A stretch of 64,000 bases of DNA. It comes from CAWDZK01 sp963807005. GTDB lineage: Bacteria; Actinomycetota; Actinomycetes; JACCUZ01. The stretch lies in the NCBI GenBank assembly GCA_963807005.1, contig CAWDZK010000003.1, forward strand, positions 276,323-340,322. Direction: 5' to 3'. Shown piece after piece: positions 16,127 through 23,944 of the stretch (position 1 is its first letter; each line of letters begins with the position of its first letter). A model generated the notes under the pieces. It was given only the letters and a program-made list of their open reading frames with translations, did not search any database and was not told the origin of the DNA. Both the position numbers and the translations under genes were made by a program.

Positions 16127-17599
16127 GTGTCCGTGCTGGCCATCGACGCCGGGACCACCGGGGTGACCGCCCTGGTCGTCGACGAGTCCGGGCACGTCGC
16201 GTCCCGCGGGTACGAGGAGTTCCCGCAGCACTTCCCCCGACCCGGTTGGGTCGAGCACGAGCCCGAGCAGATCTGGCAGGCCACCCTGGCCGCGTGCCGG
16301 CAGGCGCTGCGCGGGCAGTCGGTCACCGCGGTCGGGATCACCAACCAGCGCGAGACAGCGGTGCTGTGGGACCGCTCGTCCCTGGCGGCGCCGCGGCGTG
16401 CGGTGGTGTGGCAGGACCGCCGCTCCAGCGACGTCTGCAACCGGCTGCGGGACGCCGGCCACGAGGACCGGGTCCGCGAGCTCACCGGCCTGCGCTTCGA
16501 CCCGTACTTCACCGGCACCAAGCTGTGCTGGCTCGCCGAGAACGACGAGTCCTCGTGGGCCGGCGTCGTCGACGGCTCGGTCGTGGTCGGGACGGTCGAC
16601 TCCTATCTCGTCGCGCGGCTCACCGGCGGCGCCCGGCACGTGACCGACGCGTCCAACGCCTCGCGCACGCTCCTGTTCGACCTGGCCGCCGGCGACTGGT
16701 CCGACGAGCTGTGCGAGCTGCTGTCCGTGCCTCGCGCCGCACTGCCCGAGGTCGTGCCGTCGTACGGCGAGGTCGGCCGCACCTCACCCGCGGCGTTCCT
16801 CGGGCTGGACCTCCCGGTCGCCGGCATCGCCGGCGACCAGCAGGCCGCGCTGTTCGGGCAGGCCTGCTTCGGCGAGGGCGAGTCGAAGTGCACGTACGGC
16901 ACCGGCTCCTTCGTCCTGGTCAACACCGGCACGAGCCTCGAGCGCTCCGACGAAGGCCTCCTGACCACGGTGGCCTGGATGGCGCCGGACCGCACGCTGA
17001 CCTACGCCCTCGAGGGTGCGATCTTCGTGACCGGCGCGGCGGTGCAGTGGCTGCGCGACGGCCTGCGCATCGTCGACGCCGCGGCCGAGACGGCGGCACT
17101 GGCCGCCTCGGTGCCCGACAGCGGTGGTGTGGTGTTCGTCCCCGCCCTCACCGGGCTCGGTGCACCGGACTGGGACCCCACCGCGCGCGGAGCCATCTTC
17201 GGCATCACCCGCGGCACCACCCGGGCCCACGTGGTGCGGGCGACGCTCGAGGCGATCGCGTTCGAGGTGCGCGACGTCGTCGGGCTGCTGCCGCGCATCA
17301 CGACGCTGCGCGTCGACGGCGGAGCGGCGGCCAACGACCTGCTCCTGCAGGTGCAGGCCGACACCCTCGGCATGCCGGTGCAGCGGCCGGAGGTGCTGGA
17401 GACCACCGGGCTCGGGGCTGCGTTCCTCGCCGGTCTCGGCACCGGGGTCTGGTCGTCCACCGACGAGCTGGCGGCCACCTGGTCGCTCGACCGGGAGTTC
17501 GAGCCGTCCACGGAGTCCGCCGACGAGAAGGGCCGCGACGCGGCGTACCGGCGGTGGCGTGCAGCCGTGGAACGGGCGAAGGGGTGGGACACGCTGTAG
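16127..17599 (+). CDS. glpK: Glycerol kinase
   Basis: FGGY family, 490 residues, phosphorylating glycerol to glycerol 3-phosphate with ATP. The N-terminal phosphate loop DAGTTGVTA, the GITNQRET block, WQDRRS and TGLRFDPYFTGTKL match glycerol kinase rather than other FGGY sugars. GDQQAALFGQACFGEGESKCTYGTG and the C-terminal DGGAAANDLLLQ ATP site are intact. Its stop codon lies in the loop of a strong hairpin, so its 3' end and terminator are one element. No facilitator or glpD is next to it. Confidence 0.94.
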   Translation: MSVLAIDAGTTGVTALVVDESGHVASRGYEEFPQHFPRPGWVEHEPEQIWQATLAACRQALRGQSVTAVGITNQRETAVLWDRSSLAAPRRAVVWQDRRSSDVCNRLRDAGHEDRVRELTGLRFDPYFTGTKLCWLAENDESSWAGVVDGSVVVGTVDSYLVARLTGGARHVTDASNASRTLLFDLAAGDWSDELCELLSVPRAALPEVVPSYGEVGRTSPAAFLGLDLPVAGIAGDQQAALFGQACFGEGESKCTYGTGSFVLVNTGTSLERSDEGLLTTVAWMAPDRTLTYALEGAIFVTGAAVQWLRDGLRIVDAAAETAALAASVPDSGGVVFVPALTGLGAPDWDPTARGAIFGITRGTTRAHVVRATLEAIAFEVRDVVGLLPRITTLRVDGGAAANDLLLQVQADTLGMPVQRPEVLETTGLGAAFLAGLGTGVWSSTDELAATWSLDREFEPSTESADEKGRDAAYRRWRAAVERAKGWDTL

Positions 17600-17615
17600 C
17601 AGCGCGTCCCACCCC
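17581..17615. terminator. Bidirectional hairpin with the glpK stop codon in its loop
   Basis: GGGGTGGGACACGCTG at 17581-17596 pairs with CAGCGCGTCCCACCCC at 17600-17615 (15 of 16 pairs). The three-base loop is the glpK stop codon TAG. It lies between the convergent glpK and fasciclin genes, so it should end transcription from both sides. Confidence 0.8.
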
Positions 17616-17629
17616 TCCCGTGGAGGCCG

Positions 17630-18268
17630 TCAGAGGTTGACGGGCCGCAGGACGTAGTTGATGCCGTGGGCGATCTGCTTGTTGCCCTTGTTGATGTTCA
17701 GCAGAGCCGGCTTCGTCGACGGGTCGTAGTCGTCCGGGTCCTGGTCGATGAGACCGATCCGCCCCGAGAACGGGCTGAGCACGTCGACCGTGAAGGTCCC
17801 GCCCTGAGCGGTGGTGAGGGCCGCGCCGTCGGAGGCCAGCGCCTTCTTCGCCGTGATGGTCGCGCCCGGCACGACGTGGTAGAGCAGCACGGTCTCGACG
17901 GTGTCGATGCCGAGGCCGGCCACCGCGTTGAAGACCTTCTTCTCGCTGCGGATCCACTTGCCGGTGAGGTCGAACACCAGGGCGCGGAACGCCCGGTCGG
18001 TCGGCACGAACGCGGTCACCCGGGTCTTGCCCTTGGTGAGCACCCCGACGGCGGAGCCCGGCTTGGCGTCGAGCACGGCGAGCACCGCCTGCGTCGCGAT
18101 GTCGAAGTCGCGCTTGTTGTGGTCGAAGGTGTTGCCGTCCGAGGTGAGCACCTTGGCCAGCGACTTGTTGCCCTGGGCGGCGGTGCTTGGCGCGGCGGCG
18201 GCGAGCCCGGCGGTCGCCGCGAGGGCGGCAGCGGCGGCAACGGCGGTGAGACGTCGTACGGGTGTCAT
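17630..18268 (-). CDS. Secreted fasciclin-domain protein
   Basis: 212 residues. The signal peptide (about 1-30) ends near APSTAAQG. One fasciclin (FAS1) domain follows, with the H1-like FVPTDRAFRALVFDL and the H2-like IAHGINYVLRP near the C-terminus; the LLYHVVPGA strand is also clear. Such domains mediate cell-surface or extracellular adhesion. No lipobox or sortase motif is visible, so it should be soluble and exported. ATG 18268 has AAGGAG six bases upstream. The frame is open further upstream without similarity. Confidence 0.9.
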   Translation of the reverse strand: MTPVRRLTAVAAAAALAATAGLAAAAPSTAAQGNKSLAKVLTSDGNTFDHNKRDFDIATQAVLAVLDAKPGSAVGVLTKGKTRVTAFVPTDRAFRALVFDLTGKWIRSEKKVFNAVAGLGIDTVETVLLYHVVPGATITAKKALASDGAALTTAQGGTFTVDVLSPFSGRIGLIDQDPDDYDPSTKPALLNINKGNKQIAHGINYVLRPVNL

Positions 18269-18328
18269 CGGAACTCCTTGGGCAGAGGGTTGTTGCGGAG
18301 GGGTTCCCGCACCCCCGCGCCCCCGGAT

Positions 18329-18402
18329 GCACCAACGACGGCACAACCGCTCCCCGCGACCGCCAGCGCGCCCGTTTGTCCCCGTTCTGCCGTCGTCCGT
18401 GC
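18329..18402. repeat. Long palindrome upstream of the DUF559 gene
   Basis: Arms at 18329-18343 (GCACCAACGACGGCA) and 18388-18402 match at 13 of 15 positions, with a 44-base loop. The arm core ACGACGG with flanking CACCA is shared with the three palindromes downstream of the DUF559 gene. The rest of 18269-18482 shows no gene. Confidence 0.7.
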
Positions 18403-18482
18403 CGTCCACAGCGACCGAGAGTCCGTCCACAGATCGCATCCGACGTCCGCAGGCGGCCGGCCGGCAGGGGCACGGTCGAGGC

Positions 18483-19396
18483 ATGCGGGTCGAGGATGCG
18501 TTGCGAGCTCTGGGCGGTGCCGCCAGGTGGCGCGAGCTGCGGCAGCTCGTGAGCCGGGCTGCGATGCGCAGAGCGCTGGCCGCCGGCGGGGTCGAGCAGA
18601 AGGCCGGTGTGTGGCAGCTCGCCGGTTCCATCCCGGGGGCTGACAGCGGCACTCGAGGTGCGCGGAGTGCGCAGCCACCGCTCGGCGGCCGCGTTCTGGG
18701 GCTTCGCCCTGCCGCCCACCGACGACGGCCGACATGACGTCACGATCCCGCACAAGGCGAAGCGGGCCGGCGTTCCCGACGACGTGCGGCTGCACTACCG
18801 CGACCTCCCCGAGCGACGAGCAGCAGGTGGGGGTCACGTCTCCGGTGACGACCGTCGTCGACTGCCTCCGCGACCTGTCGTTGCGCGAGGCGCTGTCGGT
18901 CGGGGACTCGGCCCTGCGCTCCGGACTCGTCGAGCACGACGAGCTGCGGGTCGCCGTCCACCGGCTCCGCGGTCCGGGGAGCCGACTCGCCCGGACCCGC
19001 CTCGACGCCCTCGACGCCCGCGCCGAGAACGCGTTCGAGTCCTCCGCCCGCGCCCTGCTCGTCGAGGCGGGACTCACCGGCTTCCGTCCCCAGACCACGA
19101 TCCGGCACGCCGGGCGCTGGCTCGGGCGGGTGGACCTTGCCGACCCCGCGCTGCGGATCGTCGTCGAGTGCGAGGGGTTCGCCTTCCACAGCGATCCCAC
19201 CACGTTCCGCCGGGACCTGGTCCGGTTCACGTCGCTGGTCGCCGCCGGCTGGCTCCCGTTGCGGTTCACCTGGGACCAGGTGATGTTCGCCCCGGACTGG
19301 GTGGTCGCGCGGGTGCACGAGACGGTCGCCGTCGCCCGGGCCGGGACACCAACGACGGCGAAACGTCCCGCACGCCCGGCCAGGGCGGCGGCCTGA
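18483..19396 (+). pseudogene. AbiEi-like/DUF559 (Vsr-like nuclease fold) protein, two frameshifts
   Basis: Three consecutive frames rebuild one protein of about 300 residues. Frame one runs from ATG 18483 (MRVEDALRALGGAARWRELR), a winged-helix start like AbiEi-type proteins. Frame two carries VRSHRSAAAFWGFALP and DVTIPHKAKRAG. Frame three carries TTVVDCLRDLSLREALSVGDSALRSGL and the DUF559 core (VDLADPALRIVVECEGFAFH, then RFTWDQVMFAPDWV). The breaks fall in a G5 run (18635-18639) and a C4 run (18807-18810). Each looks like one extra base, so sequence error or recent decay both fit. The stop codon lies in the loop of the first downstream palindrome. Confidence 0.75.
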
Positions 19397-19636
19397 GCCC
19401 GTTGCGCCGTCGTTGGTGCTCAGCCCCGACGCCCTGGGCGGCGCAGACACCAACGACGGCGAAACGTCCCGCACGCCCGGCCAGGGCGGCGGCCTGAGCC
19501 CGTTGCGCCGCCGTTGGTGCTCAGCCCCGACGCCTAGGTGCAGCGGACACCAACGACGGCGAAACGTCCCGCACGCCCGGCCAGGGCGGCGGCCTGAGCC
19601 CGTTGCGCCGTCGTTGGTGCTCAGCCCCGACGCCTG
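19343..19636. repeat. Three tandem 100-bp palindromic units after the DUF559 gene
   Basis: Units begin at about 19345, 19446 and 19546 (periods 101 and 100 bp) and are nearly identical. Each contains the arm CACCAACGACGGCG (19347-19360, 19448-19461, 19548-19561). Its inverted partner lies at 19405-19418, 19506-19519 (one mismatch) and 19606-19619, with a 44-base GC-rich loop. Unit 1 encodes the last 16 residues and stop of the DUF559 protein. The other two are non-coding copies of that 3' end. Large stem-loops of this kind resemble REP elements. Confidence 0.88.
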
Positions 19637-19661
19637 GGTCACTGGGGCACTGCAGCCGCCG

Positions 19662-20315
19662 TCAGCCGAGCTCGTCGTCCAGACCCTGCTGGATGGCGTA
19701 GCGGACCAGCTCGACCCGGTTGTGCAGCTGCAGCTTGTTCAGCGTGTTCTGGACGTGGTTCTGCACGGTGCGGTGCGAGAGCACGAGCTTCTCGGCGATC
19801 TGCTTGTAGCCCATCCCCTTGGCGACCATCCGCAGCACCTCGGTCTCCCGGTCGGTGAGCTGCGGAGCCGGCGGTCCGGACGTCGACGGGACGGTCGAGA
19901 GACGGCGGTACTCCCCCAGGACCAGGCCGGCGAGGCCGGGCGTGAACACCGCCTCGCCCACCGCGGTCCGCTCGACCGCGGCGAGCAGCTCCTCGCGCGA
20001 CGCCGACTTCACCAGGTAGCCGGTGGCACCGGCCTTCACCGCCTCGAGCACGTCCTCGTGCTCGCCGCTGGCGGAGAGCACCAGCACCCGCATGCTGGGG
20101 TCGGCCTGCAGCAGCTGACGGGTCACCTCGACGCCGGACAGCACCGGGAGCTGGAGGTCGAGGACCACCACCTGGGGGCGGGCCGCGGGCGCGCGCCGGA
20201 CCGCCTCGCCCCCGTCTCCCGCGGTCGCGACCACCTCGTGGCCGGCCTCGGTCAGGTCCCGCGCCACCGACTCGCGCCACATCGGGTGGTCGTCGACCAC
20301 CATCACCCGCGTCAT
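19662..20315 (-). CDS. NarL/LuxR-type response regulator
   Basis: 217 residues. The receiver domain (1-120) has the acidic pair D8-D9, phospho-acceptor D53 (VVLDLQLP), Ser/Thr in VLSAS and the Lys of LVKSAS. The C-terminal LuxR helix-turn-helix (about 150-215) reads LTDRETEVLRMVAKGMGYKQIAEKLVLSHRTVQNHVQN. It lies 22 nt downstream of the sensor kinase gene, with a GAGGGAGGG ribosome site, and is its evident partner. Targets are unknown; the nearest divergent candidates are not obvious. Its 3' end faces the palindrome array. Confidence 0.9.
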   Translation of the reverse strand: MTRVMVVDDHPMWRESVARDLTEAGHEVVATAGDGGEAVRRAPAARPQVVVLDLQLPVLSGVEVTRQLLQADPSMRVLVLSASGEHEDVLEAVKAGATGYLVKSASREELLAAVERTAVGEAVFTPGLAGLVLGEYRRLSTVPSTSGPPAPQLTDRETEVLRMVAKGMGYKQIAEKLVLSHRTVQNHVQNTLNKLQLHNRVELVRYAIQQGLDDELG

Positions 20316-20337
20316 GCCACGCCCTCCCTCGCCGTCG

Positions 20338-21459
20338 TCATCCCGCCACCGGCACCCGCAGCTCGACCTCGGTGCCTGCGCCGGGGGCCGACTCGACCGC
20401 CATCGTGCCGCCCAGGTCGCGGACCCGGCCCTCGATCGAGGACGCCACGCCGAGCCGGCCCTGCGCGCGCGCCTCGTCGAGCCGGGCCGGCTCGAAGCCC
20501 TGCCCGTCGTCCCGCACGCTCACCACCAGCTCGTCGCCCTCGTGCTCGAGCAGCACCCAGGCCCGGGCCGCCTCCCCGGCGTGGGTCGCGACGTTGGCCA
20601 GCGCGGCGCCCACCGCCGCCGCCACCTCGCGCGCCCGCGCCGCGGCCAGCACGACGGGTGTCGCGGGCGTGGAGACCGTCACCGAGGAGGAGGCGTACGT
20701 CGCCAGCAGCGCGCGCAGGTCCACCTCCCCGGCCACCTCCTCGGGGGGCGCCCCGATCAACGCGCGCAGCGCCCGCTCCTGCTCTGCCGCCAGCCGGCCG
20801 AGCTCGGCCGCCTCCCCGCCGGCCTCCCGCCCCTTCCGACCGACCAGCGCCAGGACCTGCAGCACGCCATCGTGGATGTCCCGGGAGAGCCGCTCGCGCT
20901 CGCGGGCCGCCGCCTCGACCATCAGGGCCCGCGCCAGCGCCAGCTCGCCGCGCCGGGCCAGCCCGACGGTCCACCCGACCAGGGCGCCGGCCAGCAGCAG
21001 CAGCACGATGTTGTTGACGGTCGTCACGGTCAGCGTCTGCCGGTGCACCAGGTCCGCGGCGCCGATCACCGCCGCTGCGCCGAGGCCGGCCGTCCAGCCG
21101 CCCCGGATCGCGACGGCCAGCACCGGTGCAGCGGCCCAGGTGACCGGCAGGGTCTGCGCGCCCGCAGCGATCCGGTCCGGGTCGTCGAGGAACAGCGAGG
21201 AGACGACGGCGGCGGCTCCGAAGGCCAGGTCGAGCCCGACGACCGGCCAGCGGCGGCCGGCCGGCACGCTGTACAGGCCGGCGACGACCAGGGTCCAGAC
21301 CGCCATCAGCGCGAGCACCACCCACCCGCCGACCGGGTGCAGGTACTCGTCGTAGGTGCGGGCGTAGGCGACCACCGCGTAGAGAAGGCCGAGGGCGCGG
21401 AACGCCGCCAGCACCCGCCACACGACGGTCTCGAAGCCCACGGTCCGATCCTCCCGCAC
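20338..21459 (-). CDS. MacS-type membrane sensor histidine kinase
   Basis: 373 residues. Five or six membrane helices occupy residues 15-168 with almost no extracytoplasmic domain, so it probably senses a membrane or lipid signal. A HisKA_3 domain follows with the phosphorylated His196 in RLSRDIHDGVLQ. The HATPase domain includes ANVATHAGEAA, VRDDGQGF and LGVASSIEGRVRDLGG. The membrane layout and the partner regulator match the MacS/MacR systems of actinobacteria. The family signature is clear, but the signal and regulon are not known here. Confidence 0.88.
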   Translation of the reverse strand: MREDRTVGFETVVWRVLAAFRALGLLYAVVAYARTYDEYLHPVGGWVVLALMAVWTLVVAGLYSVPAGRRWPVVGLDLAFGAAAVVSSLFLDDPDRIAAGAQTLPVTWAAAPVLAVAIRGGWTAGLGAAAVIGAADLVHRQTLTVTTVNNIVLLLLAGALVGWTVGLARRGELALARALMVEAAARERERLSRDIHDGVLQVLALVGRKGREAGGEAAELGRLAAEQERALRALIGAPPEEVAGEVDLRALLATYASSSVTVSTPATPVVLAAARAREVAAAVGAALANVATHAGEAARAWVLLEHEGDELVVSVRDDGQGFEPARLDEARAQGRLGVASSIEGRVRDLGGTMAVESAPGAGTEVELRVPVAG

Positions 21460-21511
21460 CGGGCGGTCCCGCTGCCGGTGACGCGGCTGGCCGGGTCGGC
21501 TTTTCGGTCGG

Positions 21512-22282
21512 TCAGGCGGCCGGGGCGTGGTCGCCCTGGTCGCCCTTGTCGCCCGGCTCGGAGGCCGGGTCGCGATCGGCGGACTTCGACTCGCTCTTGT
21601 CGGCCTTCAGCCGTTCCTTCGCGACCTGGGCGTAGACGTCGACGTACTCCTGGCCGGAGAGCTCCATCAGCTCGTACATGATCTCGTCGGTGATGGAGCG
21701 CAGGACGAACCGGTCGCCCTCCATGCCCTCGTACCGGGCGAACTCCAGCGGCTTGCCGATGTTGATGCCGACCCGGATGCCGAGCGTCGGGCGCTTGCGG
21801 CCCGGCGGCTGGATCTTCTCGGTGTCGATCATGGCCACGGGCAGGACGGGGACGCCGGCCTCCAGCGACATCCGGGCCAGGCCGGTCTTGCCGCGGTAGA
21901 GGCGGCCGTCCGGCGACCGGGTGCCCTCGGGGTAGATGCCGAGCAGCTCGCCGCGGCGGAGCACCTTGAGGCCGGCGTTGAGGGCGGCCTCGGAGGCCTG
22001 CCCCCCGGACCGGTCCACCGGCAGCTGGCCGACCCCCCGGAAGAAGCGCGCCGTCAGCCAGCCCTTGAGCCCGCGGCCGGTGAAGTAGTCGTCCTTGGCC
22101 AGGAAGGTGACCCGGCGGTCGATGACGAGCGGCAGGAAGATCGAGTCGGAGAAGGAGAGGTGGTTGCTCGCGAGGATCGCGCCGCCCTGCTCGGGCACGT
22201 TCTCCAGCCCGAGGACGTACGGCCGGAAGATCAGGCGCAGGACAGGGCCGAGCACGACGCGCTTGAGGAACCAGTAGAACAC
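21512..22282 (-). CDS. 1-acylglycerol-3-phosphate acyltransferase (PlsC-like)
   Basis: 256 residues. The catalytic HX4D motif is NHLSFSD (His41, Asp46). It is followed by GQLPVDRSGG and the substrate block YPEGTRSPDG, typical of PlsC acyltransferases that acylate lysophosphatidate in phospholipid synthesis. A hydrophobic N-terminal segment would tether it to the membrane. The charged tail (about 225-256, rich in Lys, Asp and Glu) is unconserved. GTG 22282 has a GGAGGAGG site upstream; the frame runs open much further without similarity. The position matches mycobacterial Rv2182c. Confidence 0.9.
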   Translation of the reverse strand: MFYWFLKRVVLGPVLRLIFRPYVLGLENVPEQGGAILASNHLSFSDSIFLPLVIDRRVTFLAKDDYFTGRGLKGWLTARFFRGVGQLPVDRSGGQASEAALNAGLKVLRRGELLGIYPEGTRSPDGRLYRGKTGLARMSLEAGVPVLPVAMIDTEKIQPPGRKRPTLGIRVGINIGKPLEFARYEGMEGDRFVLRSITDEIMYELMELSGQEYVDVYAQVAKERLKADKSESKSADRDPASEPGDKGDQGDHAPAA

Positions 22283-22432
22283 CCCTGCTGCCTCCTCCGG
22301 CGACTCACAGCGGGCGACCTCCGCGGCCCGACCGCTGACCTGATCGTGAACGACGCCGCGGCCCCGTCCGTGCCCTGTCCGGCACCCCGCGAACACTAGG
22401 GCACCGACCCGAGGTCGTGCGACGATGCCGCC

Positions 22433-23197
22433 ATGCCGCTGATGCCCGGGGCCGAGCCGTACTCGCACGAAGGAGGGCGCACCGGCGCCCTGCTCGTGCA
22501 CGGGTTCACCGGTACGCCGCAGGGGATGCGGGACTGGGGCCGCTACCTCGCCGACGCCGGGCTCAGCGTGGAGGTGCCGCGGCTGCCCGGGCACGGTACG
22601 ACCGTCGCGGAGGCGAACCTCACCCGCTGGGAGGACTGGTACGCCGAGGTCGAGCGCAACCTCGCGCTGCTGCGCGAGCGCTGCGACGAGGTCTTCGTCA
22701 TGGGGCTGTCGATGGGGGGCACCCTGTCGATCCGGCTGGCCGAGGAGCACGGCGACGAGATCGCCGGCCTGGTCCTGGTCAACCCGAGCCTGCTCACCAG
22801 GCGCCCGGACCGGTTCCTGCTCCCGGTGCTGCGCCTGGTGAAGCCGACCTGGTCCGGCATCGCCAGCGACATCAAGAAGCCCGGCCAGGTCGAGCTCGCC
22901 TACGACCGGCTCCCGGTCAAGGCCTCCTACCAGCTCACCCGGCTGTGGGTCGCGACCCGGGCCGACCTGGGCCGGGTCACCCAGCCGCTGCTCGTGCTGC
23001 GCTCGACCGAGGACCATGTCGTCGAGCCGGACAGCGCCCGGCTGCTGCTCGAGAAGGTCTCCTCGACCGACGTGCACGAGGTGCTGCTGGAGAACAGCTA
23101 CCACGTCGCCACCCTCGACAACGACGCCCCGCTGGTCTTCGAGAGCAGCCTGGACTTCGTCCGCCGGCTGGCCGCCCGCGACCCCTCGGCGCCGTGA
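22433..23197 (+). CDS. Carboxylesterase/lysophospholipase-type alpha/beta hydrolase
   Basis: 254 residues. LLVHGFTGTPQGMRDWG (about 20-36) carries the oxyanion HGF motif. The nucleophile is S93 in MGLSMGGTL, the acid is likely the Asp in STEDHVVEPDSA, and the terminal His is in ENSYHVATLDND. This profile matches bacterial Est30-like carboxylesterases and monoacylglycerol lipases. It diverges from the acyltransferase across 150 nt that hold no other gene, and the next gene starts four bases after its stop. A role in lipid turnover is an inference. Confidence 0.85.
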   Translation: MPLMPGAEPYSHEGGRTGALLVHGFTGTPQGMRDWGRYLADAGLSVEVPRLPGHGTTVAEANLTRWEDWYAEVERNLALLRERCDEVFVMGLSMGGTLSIRLAEEHGDEIAGLVLVNPSLLTRRPDRFLLPVLRLVKPTWSGIASDIKKPGQVELAYDRLPVKASYQLTRLWVATRADLGRVTQPLLVLRSTEDHVVEPDSARLLLEKVSSTDVHEVLLENSYHVATLDNDAPLVFESSLDFVRRLAARDPSAP

Positions 23198-23201
23198 CGC
23201 C

Positions 23202-23918
23202 GTGACCCCCGTGCCGCCCCGCCGCGACAACGGCCTGAGCGCGCCGTCGTACGTCCTGCTGGACGACGTCGAGACGCACCTGGTCGACGAGCTGCTGTCC
23301 CGGCTGCGCGACGCCGGGGTGGCGGCGTACAGCGCGCCGACGCTGGGCCGGCGCGGACCCTACGGCGAGACGGTGCCGCACGTCGGTCCGAGCGACTCGG
23401 TCTACGTCGACACCGCCCACCGCGAGCGGGCCGGGACGATCAAGACCGGCTACCTCCGCGAGGTGAACGACGACCTCGCCTGGACCGACATCGTCGCCGG
23501 CTTCGACCGGCAGACGGAGGACGCTGTCCCCCGCTGGCCGGTGTCTGAGGACCTCGCCGCCGACGAGGACCGGCCGGCGGCCGCCGAGGAGCGCCCGGGC
23601 GTCACGATCGGGTTCGACGTCCTGCGCGACCGGGTCGAGAAGCCGCGGCTCCCGCGGCCGGAGGACCCGGACGACCACTACCAGCCGCCACCGCCACCGC
23701 CGCTGCCGGAGATCGACCGGGTTGCCCGGTTCGCGTGGGCCGGCGCTCTGGGCGGCCCGCTGCTGCTCGTCCTGGCCGCGGTGCTCGGCCTGCGGCTCGA
23801 GGGGTGGGTCGGCCTGCTGGCCGTCGGGGGGTTCGTGGCAGGCTTCGTCACGCTCGTCGCCCGGATGAAGGACCGTCCACCCTCGGACTCCGGCCCGGAC
23901 GACGGCGCTGTCGTCTGA
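23202..23918 (+). CDS. Conserved membrane protein with proline-rich linker
   Basis: 238 residues, unknown function. Residues 1-95 form a soluble domain beginning with PSYVLLDDVETHLVDELLSRLRDAGVAAYSAP, which resembles small regulatory alpha/beta folds in actinobacterial proteins of this type. An acidic region and a proline run (PPPPPPLPEIDR, about 170-182) lead to two membrane helices (about 188-228). The tail is polar. The GTG at 23202 starts four bases after the esterase stop, so the two are probably coexpressed. I do not recognise the family with confidence. Confidence 0.7.
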   Translation: MTPVPPRRDNGLSAPSYVLLDDVETHLVDELLSRLRDAGVAAYSAPTLGRRGPYGETVPHVGPSDSVYVDTAHRERAGTIKTGYLREVNDDLAWTDIVAGFDRQTEDAVPRWPVSEDLAADEDRPAAAEERPGVTIGFDVLRDRVEKPRLPRPEDPDDHYQPPPPPPLPEIDRVARFAWAGALGGPLLLVLAAVLGLRLEGWVGLLAVGGFVAGFVTLVARMKDRPPSDSGPDDGAVV

Positions 23919-23944
23919 GCACCGAGCACCCGGAGGTACGTCCC

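Noticed and set aside
14881..17640. Plus-strand open frame of 919 codons through the DUF1028 and glpK genes
   Set aside because: It is a shifted-frame shadow over two confirmed genes, composed of low-complexity Arg/Gly/Ala runs.
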